DNA of 64,000 nucleotides from Noviherbaspirillum pedocola (GTDB taxonomy: Bacteria; Pseudomonadota; Gammaproteobacteria; Burkholderiales; Burkholderiaceae_D). The stretch is taken from the NCBI RefSeq assembly GCF_016632335.1, contig NZ_JAEPBG010000007.1:186001-250000 (forward strand), given 5' to 3'. Numbering within the stretch: position 1 is the first letter of the stretch; every line of letters begins with the position of its first letter. The notes under the pieces are model-generated. The model was not told the origin of the DNA. It did not search any database and worked only from the letters and a program-made list of their open reading frames with translations. A program made the position numbers and the translations under genes. Below, piece by piece: positions 34,382 to 42,463 of this stretch.

Positions 34382-35416
34382 ATGATCCCGACCACCATCC
34401 TTACCGGCTTTCTCGGCGCCGGCAAAACCACCCTGCTGAACCGCCTGCTGAAAGAGCCGCATGGCCATCGGATCGCCGTGATCGAGAACGAGTACGGCGA
34501 GGAGAGCATCGACAACGAGATCCTGGTGCGGGACAGCACCGAGCAGATCGTCGAGATGAGCAACGGCTGCATTTGCTGCACCGTGCGCGGCGACCTGATC
34601 CAGGCGCTGTCGGCGCTGGCGATCAAGCGCAATGCCGGGGAAATCGCTTTTGACCGCGTCGTCATCGAAACCACCGGCCTGGCCAATCCCGGCCCGGTGG
34701 CGCAGACCTTCTTCATGGACGAGGAAGTGGCGATGCACTACATGCTGGATGCGATCATCACCATCGTCGATGCCAAGCACGGCATGGCGCAGCTCGATGC
34801 GCGCGAGGAAGCGCAGCGCCAGGTCGGCTTTGCCGATCGCATCCTGCTGTCGAAGACCGACCTTGCCACACCCGAAGAAACCGATGCGCTGATCGCGCGC
34901 ATCAAGCGCATGAATCCGCGCGCGCCGATCAGCCGCAACGATCTGAACGGCGAGCCGATCGCGTCACTGCTCGACCTGCGCGGCTTCAATCTGAACGACA
35001 AGCTCGAGATCGACCCGGATTTCCTGAAGGCCGAGGAACACGATCACGACCATGATCATGACCATGCGCACTGTGACCATGGTCCCGAATGCGACCATCA
35101 TCACCATCACGGCCACACCGACGACATTTCCGCCTTCGCATTTCGCAGCAGCCGCCCGTTCGATGCGGCCCGGCTGGACAATTTTCTCGGTCATCTGATC
35201 CAGGTATTCGGACCGCGCATGCTGCGCTACAAGGGCATCCTGTACATGCAGGGCGCTGATCGAAAGGTGGTGTTTCAGGGCGTGCATCAGACCATGGGCT
35301 CCGACCTCGGCGCGCCGTGGCTCGAAGACGAAGAGCGCGGCAGCAAAATGGTCTTCATCGGCGTGAATCTGCCGCGGCAGACTTTTATTGATGGTCTCGA
35401 ACAGTGTTTGGTATAA
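34382..35416 (+). CDS. COG0523/CobW-family G3E GTPase with His-rich metal loop
   Basis: Metallochaperone-type GTPase, 344 residues. Walker A is GFLGAGKT (9-16), the metal site is CICC (63-66), Walker B-like ETTGLANPGP follows, and the base-specificity motif is SKTD. A stretch of alternating His and Asp then His (about 218-245, with two Cys) should bind Zn or a similar metal. The C-terminal CobW domain ends at QCLV. Zinc delivery (ZigA/YjiA-like) is the likeliest role; nickel or cobalt is possible. No Zur site was identified upstream. Confidence 0.9.
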   Translation: MIPTTILTGFLGAGKTTLLNRLLKEPHGHRIAVIENEYGEESIDNEILVRDSTEQIVEMSNGCICCTVRGDLIQALSALAIKRNAGEIAFDRVVIETTGLANPGPVAQTFFMDEEVAMHYMLDAIITIVDAKHGMAQLDAREEAQRQVGFADRILLSKTDLATPEETDALIARIKRMNPRAPISRNDLNGEPIASLLDLRGFNLNDKLEIDPDFLKAEEHDHDHDHDHAHCDHGPECDHHHHHGHTDDISAFAFRSSRPFDAARLDNFLGHLIQVFGPRMLRYKGILYMQGADRKVVFQGVHQTMGSDLGAPWLEDEERGSKMVFIGVNLPRQTFIDGLEQCLV

Positions 35417-35724
35417 ACTAGCGCGGTTTTTTTGCGCAGGATCACGGGCAAACAGACGGGGACAGGCACAATCGCGCGGCTCCACGAGAGCCGCAGACGC
35501 GCCGGTGCAAGAATGCATGCGGTGCCGTGCCGAGTGGAAGGCCATCTTTGCAGCGACACCTGCCCGATGTCTCCCGGAAATCCAACACCATTCTTGATGA
35601 AAGACGTGTCAGAGTATTAATTCTTTGACAGCAACGTTCAATACGGCATACTACTGACCGGCAACAAGGTTATTGTTCGTTCATCGGATATATTGATCAA
35701 CCCGTAGTTTCGAAAGTCATCGAA
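35417..35724 (+). promoter_or_regulatory. 308-bp dksA leader region with candidate promoter
   Basis: No gene is seen. It holds a 7-bp hairpin GCGGCTC/GAGCCGC (35476-35494) and a consensus -35 TTGACA (35625-35630) with CATACT (35647-35652) after 16 bp. An AT-rich untranslated stretch of about 65 bp leads into the GTG start of dksA. Confidence 0.65.
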
Positions 35725-36177
35725 GTGGCAACCAAAACACACCAATCGACTGCGGCCAGCGATGAAAAGCCGCTGCTCACCGAAGAAGCAATTCTGAAAA
35801 TGAGCGACGAAGATTACATGAACGACGCCCAGCTCGCGTTCTTCCGGCATCGCCTGCAGCAACTGGAAAAAGAGTTGCTCAAGAATGCCGGCGAAACCAC
35901 CGAGCATCTGCGGGAAACGGTGCTGGTACCGGATCCGGCGGACCGCGCCACCATCGAGGAAGAGCATGCGCTCGAGCTGCGTACCCGCGATCGCGAACGC
36001 AAGCTGCTGAAGAAGGTGCAGCAATCCATCGCCGCGATCGACGCCGGCGACTATGGCTGGTGCGAGGAAACCGGCGAGCCGATCGGCATCGCCCGGCTGC
36101 TGGCTCGCCCGACCGCCACGCTGTCGCTGGAAGCGCAGCAGCGCCGTGAACTGAAGCAGAAGCTGTACGGCGATTGA
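35725..36177 (+). CDS. dksA: RNA polymerase-binding transcription factor DksA, cysteine-poor type
   Basis: Binds the RNAP secondary channel and, with ppGpp, mediates the stringent response. The 150 residues start with GTG. The coiled-coil tip keeps D70, D73 and A75 (DPADRA). Of the four zinc-finger cysteines of E. coli DksA only C113 remains; the others are T116, S134 and A137 (CEETGEPIG ... TATLSLEAQ). The fold must therefore be stable without structural zinc. This may be the usual form in related betaproteobacteria. Confidence 0.94.
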   Translation: MATKTHQSTAASDEKPLLTEEAILKMSDEDYMNDAQLAFFRHRLQQLEKELLKNAGETTEHLRETVLVPDPADRATIEEEHALELRTRDRERKLLKKVQQSIAAIDAGDYGWCEETGEPIGIARLLARPTATLSLEAQQRRELKQKLYGD

Positions 36178-36513
36178 TCGGTTCGTGTCCGCCGCTGCCC
36201 GGGACTGCATCCCGGGCAGCGCGACATTCCCGATGGTTCTGATCGTCATCCATCGCCGCCGTCCGTTTGCCAGCACTGACAGACGATTTCCAGCCGGTTT
36301 TTCGGCACCGCAGCCGCGTCGCGGCGCATCCGCATCTCCCAGATGCGCAGCCTTGGCGGCTCCGTTCATGGAGCGCGTTACATTCCTGCAAGAAATCTTT
36401 ACAAGTCGCGGTCAGGCACATGCATTGCCGCGTGATATTCTTCACGCTCTTCATGCATCCCGCCGCCAAGACGCAGAACGCAACCTCCCCATAACGCAAT
36501 CCGGATCATCAAC
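36178..36513. other. 336-bp intergenic region with a strong hairpin after dksA
   Basis: Holds the 11-bp hairpin GCTGCCCGGGA/TCCCGGGCAGC (36194-36220), probably a dksA transcript end though it lacks a T run. The rest, up to the GTG at 36514, shows no supported gene. No convincing promoter pair was found despite AT-rich patches near 36395-36440. Confidence 0.6.
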
Positions 36514-37788
36514 GTGGCACTCTTCGGACTTTTCGGCAAAAAGGGCAATCCGCCGGCACCGCCGGACCCGAGCGACGCGCGTACGCAGAACCGCGGCAGC
36601 GGCTCGGTCCAGCGCCGCGCGCGCGGCGAGCGTTCCTTTGATACCGAGAAAAAGATCGATGCGATCGAATCCGAAATGTCTTCGGAATTCGTGCCGTCGC
36701 GCACGCTGACCGGGGCTAACACCATCGCGCCGGGCGAGACTGGCGCAGGCGAAGCCGAACTGGCGCCCTCCACCGACGTGCTGCTCGGCGTGGAAGGCAA
36801 GGCAGTGCCGGCCGAACTCGGTCTCACCGAGGCCGCGCCCGCGCTGCAGGAAGCGGCGATCCTGTTCGCCGACGAACAATACGAGCTTGCCGAGCAGATG
36901 CTGCGCATCGCCATTGACGCCGATCCCGAAAATGACCGCGAAGCCTGGCTGATGCTGCTCGACCTGTATCAGGCCACCGGGCGCCAGGACGACTTCGACC
37001 GCCTGTCCATCGATTACGCCACCCGCTTCGAAACCTCGCCGCCTTCCTGGCGTGAAACCGAGACCGCCGCGCCGCCGGCGCGTAGCGCCACGCCATCGGT
37101 CGCCTTGTCCGGCATGCTCGACAGCAGCATCATCAAATCCCTCGAGCGGCTGCAAAAGCTTGCCGAACAGAATACGAGTCTGCGACTCGATTTCGCCCGC
37201 ATCACCGGCGTGGCCCCTGTCGGCTGCGGCCTGTTGCTGCGCAGCCTGAAGCGCCTGCATGAGCATGAGCTCGCGCTGTCCGGCACCGAGGAACTGGCCG
37301 CGCGCATCCGCGCCATACTCGAAGTCGGCCGGCGCGACGAAACCGAGGCGCCCTGGCTCTTGCTGATGGAATTGCTGCGGCTGCAGAACCGGCAGCAGGA
37401 ATTCGAAGACACCAGCATCGATTACTGCATCACTTTCGAAGTATCGCCGCCGCCGTTCGTGCCGCCGAAGACCGCGGCAACGCGATTGGCGACCGAGGCA
37501 CAGCCGGCAGGCGATGCCTTCCTGCTGCCACCGGTCATCGAGGGCCGTAACGAAATCCTGCTCGCCGACATCACCCGGCATGCGGCGCTGCACGATCCGC
37601 TGGTGCTCGATTGTTCGCGGCTGGTGCGCATCGATTTCACCGCTGCCGGCCAACTGCTGATGAGCCTGTCGCCGCTGGCCCGCGCCGGCGCCGCCATCGA
37701 ATTCACCGGCGTCTCCCGCCTGGTACTGGCGCTGTTCGCGATGATCGGCATTACCGAAATCGCCCGCATTTCGCCGCGCAAGTCCTGA
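36514..37788 (+). CDS. Tandem helical-repeat/STAS protein (duplicated TPR-STAS module)
   Basis: A 424-residue soluble protein starting with GTG. After a low-complexity N-terminus (1-105) it has a TPR-like unit (about 106-180) and a STAS-like domain (about 194-270). A shortened second TPR-like unit (about 279-315) and a second STAS-like domain (about 335-424) follow. The repeat is marked by SIDYATRFETSPP (166-178) and SIDYCITFEVSPP (301-313). STAS domains often act as partner-binding switches. Its neighbour is hslVU, but no role in proteolysis can be stated. Confidence 0.82.
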   Translation: MALFGLFGKKGNPPAPPDPSDARTQNRGSGSVQRRARGERSFDTEKKIDAIESEMSSEFVPSRTLTGANTIAPGETGAGEAELAPSTDVLLGVEGKAVPAELGLTEAAPALQEAAILFADEQYELAEQMLRIAIDADPENDREAWLMLLDLYQATGRQDDFDRLSIDYATRFETSPPSWRETETAAPPARSATPSVALSGMLDSSIIKSLERLQKLAEQNTSLRLDFARITGVAPVGCGLLLRSLKRLHEHELALSGTEELAARIRAILEVGRRDETEAPWLLLMELLRLQNRQQEFEDTSIDYCITFEVSPPPFVPPKTAATRLATEAQPAGDAFLLPPVIEGRNEILLADITRHAALHDPLVLDCSRLVRIDFTAAGQLLMSLSPLARAGAAIEFTGVSRLVLALFAMIGITEIARISPRKS

Positions 37789-37797
37789 TTCCCCAAG

Positions 37798-37825
37798 CTT
37801 GTAATCCCGCCATCAGGCCCCATAC
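37798..37825 (+). promoter_or_regulatory. Heat-shock (sigma32) promoter of hslVU
   Basis: CTTGTAA (37798-37804), 13-bp spacer, CCCCATAC (37818-37825), close to the sigma32 consensus CTTGAAA and CCCCATnT at the proper distance. It starts 10 bp after the STAS gene and lies 134 bp ahead of hslV, known as a heat-shock operon in other bacteria. Confidence 0.8.
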
Positions 37826-37958
37826 TCGAGATTCGGACCGGGCGCAGTCCGACTCATAGGCAGAGTGTCGAAACACGCAGCGAGCGAACCTCAAATTCGG
37901 CACGCGCGGCGATCATCCGACACCCTGCCCGCCCGGTCGATTCATTTCAGGGGCAAGC

Positions 37959-38495
37959 ATGGAACAATTTCACGGCACGACGATTCTGTCGGTGCGGCGC
38001 GGCAACCGTGTCGCGCTCGGCGGCGACGGCCAGGTAACGCTGGGCAACGTGGTGGTCAAGGGCACCGCGCGCAAGGTGCGCAAGCTGTATCAGGGCAAGG
38101 TCCTGGCCGGTTTCGCCGGCGGCACCGCCGACGCCTTCACCCTGCTCGAGCGCTTCGAAGCCAAGCTGGAAAAGCACCAGGGCAATCTGATGCGCTCCTC
38201 GGTGGAACTGGCCAAGGACTGGCGCACCGACCGCATCCTGCGCCGGCTGGAGGCGATGCTGCTGGTAGCCGATCGCGAGACCACACTGATCATCACCGGC
38301 AACGGCGACGTGCTCGAGCCGACCGACGGCATCGGCGCGATCGGCTCCGGCGGCGTGTATGCGCAATCCGCGGCCAAGGCGCTGCAGGAGAACACCGATC
38401 TCGCCCCGGAAGACATCGTCAAGCGTTCGCTGACGATCGCCGGCGAACTCTGCATCTATACCAATCTGTCGCACATCATCGAGACGCTGGAATGA
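37959..38495 (+). CDS. hslV: ATP-dependent protease peptidase subunit HslV
   Basis: Threonine protease forming the two-hexamer core of HslUV. The 178 residues begin [14 protein letters not shown]; removal of the leader exposes the catalytic Thr. Conserved [23 protein letters not shown] and [12 protein letters not shown] follow. Start 37959 is fixed by the propeptide; it lies within an overlapping frame beginning earlier that is not real. It is followed by hslU. Confidence 0.97.
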   Translation: MEQFHGTTILSVRRGNRVALGGDGQVTLGNVVVKGTARKVRKLYQGKVLAGFAGGTADAFTLLERFEAKLEKHQGNLMRSSVELAKDWRTDRILRRLEAMLLVADRETTLIITGNGDVLEPTDGIGAIGSGGVYAQSAAKALQENTDLAPEDIVKRSLTIAGELCIYTNLSHIIETLE

Positions 38496-38541
38496 GGCGG
38501 CCCGCCTCTTCCACGTCCAACGCAAGCATTCGGGATAACCA

Positions 38542-39876
38542 ATGAATATGACCCCACCGGAGATCGTCTCCGAACTCGACAAACACGTCGTCGGCCAGGG
38601 CCGCGCCAAGCGCGCGGTGGCCATTGCGCTGCGCAACCGCTGGCGCCGGCAGCAGGTGGCCGAGCCGCTGCGCCATGAAATCACGCCGAAGAACATCCTG
38701 ATGATCGGCCCGACCGGCGTGGGCAAGACCGAGATCGCGCGCCGCCTGGCCAAGCTGGCCGATGCGCCGTTCCTCAAGGTGGAAGCGACCAAGTTCACCG
38801 AGGTCGGCTATGTCGGCCGCGACGTCGACACCATCATCCGCGACCTGGCCGACATCGGCGTGAAGCAGACGCGGGAAATGGAAATGCGCAAGATGCGCCA
38901 TCGCGCCGAGGAAGCCGCGGAAGACCGCATTCTTGACATCCTGCTGCCGCCGGCGCGCGACTTCGGCTTCAATTCTTCCGGTCAGCAGGGCGACGAAAAC
39001 AACAGCACCCGCCAGACTTTCCGCAAGCGCCTGCGCGAGGGTTCGCTGAACGACCGGGAAATCGAGATCGACGTTGCCGATGCGCCGCCGCAGATGGAAA
39101 TCATGGCGCCGCCGGGCATGGAGGAAATGACCGAGCAGATCAAGTCGATGTTTTCCGGCCTGGGCGCGAACCGCAAGAAGTCGCGCAAGGTGAAGATCGC
39201 CGAAGCGCTGAAGCTGTTGACCGAGGAAGAAGCGGCGAAGATGGTCAACGAGGATGAGCTGAAGCAGCGCGCGATTGCCAATGTCGAGCAGAACGGCATC
39301 GTGTTCCTGGATGAGATCGACAAGATCGCGTCGCGCTCGGAAGTCGGCGGCGCCGATGTGTCGCGCGCCGGCGTGCAGCGCGATCTGCTGCCGCTGGTGG
39401 AAGGCACGACCGTCAACACCAAGTACGGCATGGTCAAGACCGACCACATCCTGTTCATCGCTTCGGGCGCGTTCCATCTGTCCAAGCCGTCGGACCTGAT
39501 CCCGGAGCTGCAAGGACGCTTTCCGATCCGCGTCGAACTGGATTCGCTGTCCATCGAGGATTTCGAGCGCATCCTGACCGGCACCGACGCCTGCCTGACG
39601 CGCCAGTACGAAGCGCTGCTTGGCACCGAGGAATTGCAGCTGGAATTCCGCGACGATGGCATCCGCCGCCTGGCGGAGATCGCTTATTCGGTCAATGAAA
39701 AGACCGAAAACATCGGCGCGCGCCGGCTGTACACGGTGATGGAAAAGCTGCTCGAGGAAATCTCGTTCTCGGCTGGCAATAACCAGGACAAGGTGCTGTC
39801 CATCGATGCGGCGTATGTCGATGAGCGTCTTGGCGAATTGGCGGTCAACGAGGATTTGTCGCGCTACGTGCTGTAA
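38542..39876 (+). CDS. hslU: ATP-dependent protease ATPase subunit HslU
   Basis: AAA+ unfoldase that feeds substrates to HslV. The 444 residues contain Walker A GPTGVGKT (about 57-64), the pore loop GYVGRD, the variable I-domain (about 110-240), Walker [12 protein letters not shown], sensor [12 protein letters not shown] and the C-terminal tail RYVL that inserts into HslV. All functional motifs are intact. It forms the classic hslVU operon. Confidence 0.98.
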   Translation: MNMTPPEIVSELDKHVVGQGRAKRAVAIALRNRWRRQQVAEPLRHEITPKNILMIGPTGVGKTEIARRLAKLADAPFLKVEATKFTEVGYVGRDVDTIIRDLADIGVKQTREMEMRKMRHRAEEAAEDRILDILLPPARDFGFNSSGQQGDENNSTRQTFRKRLREGSLNDREIEIDVADAPPQMEIMAPPGMEEMTEQIKSMFSGLGANRKKSRKVKIAEALKLLTEEEAAKMVNEDELKQRAIANVEQNGIVFLDEIDKIASRSEVGGADVSRAGVQRDLLPLVEGTTVNTKYGMVKTDHILFIASGAFHLSKPSDLIPELQGRFPIRVELDSLSIEDFERILTGTDACLTRQYEALLGTEELQLEFRDDGIRRLAEIAYSVNEKTENIGARRLYTVMEKLLEEISFSAGNNQDKVLSIDAAYVDERLGELAVNEDLSRYVL

Positions 39877-39887
39877 GCGAGGATGCG

Positions 39888-40079
39888 ATGGCAAACAAGG
39901 CGCTTGCCAAGCGGCAGAAGATGACGATGCGGACTGAACCTTCGCAGAAGGCGCCGCGCAGTCCGGCGGCCGTGCCGGCTGCCGCGTCTGCGAAGCACAG
40001 CGGCAGTGGCTCACGAAACGGCGCCCTGAAGCAAGCGCCATTGCTCCAGCGTTTGCTCGCAAAAAAATCCTCGGTCTGA
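39888..40079 (+). CDS. Small basic Lys/Ala/Ser-rich protein, hypothetical
   Basis: A 63-residue ORF with a GAGGAT Shine-Dalgarno-like sequence 3-8 bp ahead of the ATG, 11 bp after hslU. The composition is highly basic and of low complexity (Lys, Ala, Ser, Arg). It ends inside the loop of the operon terminator, so transcription termination and translation stop coincide. No family recognised; it may be a chance ORF. Confidence 0.4.
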   Translation: MANKALAKRQKMTMRTEPSQKAPRSPAAVPAAASAKHSGSGSRNGALKQAPLLQRLLAKKSSV

Positions 40080-40092
40080 GCCGAGGATTTTT
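40063..40092 (+). terminator. Intrinsic terminator of the hslVU operon
   Basis: Perfect 12-bp stem AAAAATCCTCGG / CCGAGGATTTTT, loop TCTGAG. Flanking A and T runs allow function in both directions. Confidence 0.93.
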
Positions 40093-40511
40093 GTATGTTG
40101 GGTTGCCAAACCCAACGCTCGCGGATCGTTGCAGGATGAAGCTCGCGAGGAGTTGCTTAATATGGAAGCATATTCATTAGCCCCAGTACATAGTCATTAC
40201 CTCCGGAATGGTTATCACAAGGGCTCCTAACGCATCGGAGCTACTGGAGTGAATAACTCAAATTCCAGGTAACGTTCCAGTGAAGCGCTTTCCTCGCAAG
40301 AACAGGTTCAATGGCGCAACGGAAGGAGGGAGCAACATGCGTATGGCAGGATCGACGGCTGCATGATTCACCATTCGAAATGCGAAAGCCCGCTCGTCGC
40401 TCTAATGCCTTTTCGTCAAGAATGCCCAGGTTGGGCTGCCAAAGCCCTACCTGCTCGCAGGACCGCCATCCATAGGCTGTTGGGCCTTACTGCTCAAGTC
40501 ACCATGCCTCA
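40080..40511. other. 432-bp intergenic island, lower GC, with REP remnants and hairpins
   Basis: No supported gene. The stretch 40140-40380 is visibly richer in A and T than its surroundings. Two degenerate REP-like copies bracket it: 40096-40128, with TTGGGTTGCCAAACCCAA, and 40428-40500, with TTGGGCTGCC and TTGGGCCT. Inside are two adjacent hairpins: GCTCC/GGAGC (40223-40241) and a nested dyad around GAGT-GAATA-ACTC (40244-40268). A 66-codon ORF across 40363-40563 overlaps the end of gspC antisense and is not credible. Confidence 0.6.
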
Positions 40512-41204
40512 TCAACCGCCCATTCCTCCCATCGCCGAACCAAAACTCGGCGGCGCCGGCTGACTCGTCGCCGGGGCGCCGATCTGCGGCGTGGGACGGT
40601 CGCCTTCGGCTGAAGGCGGCATTTGCGGATGCATCATCTCCTGTTGCGGCGCCGGCATCGCCGGCTGCGGCACGGGCATCCCCGGAGTCGGTGCGCCTTG
40701 CGGCCCGGGCATGCCTGGGGTGGGCGTGGGCGTCTGCACTGGCGTCTGCGACGGCATCGGCGGCACCGCGCGCGGCGGTGCATTGCCGGGCTGGGACACC
40801 CTCACGGTTTCTTCCGGCAATTCCACCCGCTTTTCCACGCCGCCTTCATTCAGCAGCACATAGCGCGGATGCACTTCCTTCACCGTCACGCCCGGCTGGA
40901 TTTCGCGATTGGCCTGCACCGCCTGCGCCGGCTTGCCGTCGGCAGACAGGATAGCCACGCTTTCACCAGTGCGCCCGGAAGCGATTACGCCCAGCAGCTT
41001 GTAATTGTTTGCCACCACGACCTGACGATTTGTGCGGCCGAACAGCGCCGCAGCGGCGCGCAGGTCTGGCGCAGCCGCGGCGGCCGGCGGCGGTGCGGCG
41101 ACCGGGCGCGCGGGCGGCTTGTACAACTGCATCGCCCAGTAAGCAGCGCTGGCACACAGCGCGATGAACAGCACAAAACTGGTCAGCAGCGGCCAGCGTT
41201 TCAT
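40512..41204 (-). CDS. gspC: Type II secretion protein GspC (inner-membrane, no PDZ domain)
   Basis: Links the inner-membrane platform to the secretin. The 230 residues have a TM helix (about 6-26), a Pro/Ala linker, the homology region (about 50-135, FGRTNRQVV..YKLLGVIASG..SVAILSADGKPA) and then a Pro/Met/Gln-rich tail (about 140-230) in place of a PDZ or coiled-coil domain. It is the last gene of the operon, unlike many systems where gspC comes first. The family call rests on the homology region and position. Confidence 0.85.
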   Translation of the reverse strand: MKRWPLLTSFVLFIALCASAAYWAMQLYKPPARPVAAPPPAAAAAPDLRAAAALFGRTNRQVVVANNYKLLGVIASGRTGESVAILSADGKPAQAVQANREIQPGVTVKEVHPRYVLLNEGGVEKRVELPEETVRVSQPGNAPPRAVPPMPSQTPVQTPTPTPGMPGPQGAPTPGMPVPQPAMPAPQQEMMHPQMPPSAEGDRPTPQIGAPATSQPAPPSFGSAMGGMGG

Positions 41205-41223
41205 ACGGCTTCCTTTTGCGCCA

Positions 41224-42444
41224 TCAGCGCACCATCTGGTTGATTTCGATAATCGGCATCAGCACCGCCAGCACGATCAGCAGCACCACCACGCCCATGG
41301 CCAGGATCAGCGCCGGCTCGAGCAGGCCGGCAATCGTCAGCGCGCGTCGTTCCAGGTCCTGCTCCTGGGCGCTGGCGGCGCGGTCGAGCATGGCCGGCAA
41401 TTCGCCGGTGACTTCACCGGCGCGGATCATGTGGATCAGCATCGGCGGGAAATGCTTGTGCGCCGACAGCGCCCGCGCCAGGCCGGCGCCTTCGCGCACG
41501 CTGGCGGTGGCTTCCTCGACCTGGGCGCGCATGGCGACATTGGACAGCGTGTCGCGGCTGGTCTGCAGCGCGCGCAGAATCGGCACGCCGGAGCCGGTGG
41601 TGATGGCCAGCGTGCTGGCAAAGCGCGCGGTATTCAAACTGCGCTCGAAGCGGCCGTACATCGGCGCATTCAGCAGCCAGCGATGCCAGCGCATGCGGAT
41701 AACCGGATTCTTCAGCGCCCGGTTCCAGAGCCAGGCCGCGACGACGACCACCGCCGCCACGATCCAGCCGTAATTGCGCACGAAGTCCGAGATCGCCAGC
41801 ATGATGATCGTCAGCAATGGCAGCTTCTGCTTGGTGTTGGCGAACACCGAGACGATCTGCGGCACCACGTAGGTGAGCAGGAAAATCACGATCGCGAACG
41901 CGACCACGGTGACGATGGCCGGATAGGTGAATGCCAGCCTGACCTTCTGCACCAGCGAATTGCGGCGCTCGATGTAATCGGCCAAGCGCGACAGCACTCG
42001 CGACAACTGGCCGATCTGCTCGCCGGATGCCACCAGCGCGCGATAAATATCGGCAAAGTCGCGCGGATGCTGCGCCAGCGCGGCCGACAGCGACGAGCCG
42101 GCCATGATTTCCGAACGAATCGAAGCGATCAGGTCGCGCACATAGGTGCGCTCAGCCTGTTCCAGCAAGGCGGTGAACGCCTGTTCCAGCGGCAAACTGG
42201 CTTCGAGCAGGCTGGCGAGCTGGCGGGTGAACAGCGACAGTTCGACCGTGGACAGCTTGTCGCCGAAGCTGCGCTTGCGTGCCGCACCGGTCTCATCGAC
42301 GCCGGCGGCGATGGCGTCCACCAACACCGGCACCAGGCCCTGGGTGCGCAGATCGGCGCGCGCGGCGCGGGCGCTGTCGGCATTGAGCACGCCCTTGCGG
42401 GTCGAGCCGCCGGCGTCCACGGCTTCATAGCGGAATGCGGGCAT
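41224..42444 (-). CDS. gspF: Type II secretion inner-membrane platform protein GspF
   Basis: Polytopic core of the platform; 406 residues with two repeated T2SSF domains (about 70-195 and 272-394) and three TM helices (about 170-190, 222-240 and 375-400). Typical stretches are LFTRQLASLLEASLPLEQA and its repeat RFASTLAITTGSGVPILRAL. It follows gspE by 19 bp. Length is normal. Confidence 0.95.
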   Translation of the reverse strand: MPAFRYEAVDAGGSTRKGVLNADSARAARADLRTQGLVPVLVDAIAAGVDETGAARKRSFGDKLSTVELSLFTRQLASLLEASLPLEQAFTALLEQAERTYVRDLIASIRSEIMAGSSLSAALAQHPRDFADIYRALVASGEQIGQLSRVLSRLADYIERRNSLVQKVRLAFTYPAIVTVVAFAIVIFLLTYVVPQIVSVFANTKQKLPLLTIIMLAISDFVRNYGWIVAAVVVVAAWLWNRALKNPVIRMRWHRWLLNAPMYGRFERSLNTARFASTLAITTGSGVPILRALQTSRDTLSNVAMRAQVEEATASVREGAGLARALSAHKHFPPMLIHMIRAGEVTGELPAMLDRAASAQEQDLERRALTIAGLLEPALILAMGVVVLLIVLAVLMPIIEINQMVR

Positions 42445-42463
42445 GGCGCTTAGTTCCTCTTCC

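Noticed and set aside
37865-38545. Long Arg-rich ORF overlapping hslV
   Set aside because: Out-of-frame shadow; hslV at 37959 has the propeptide and catalytic Thr.
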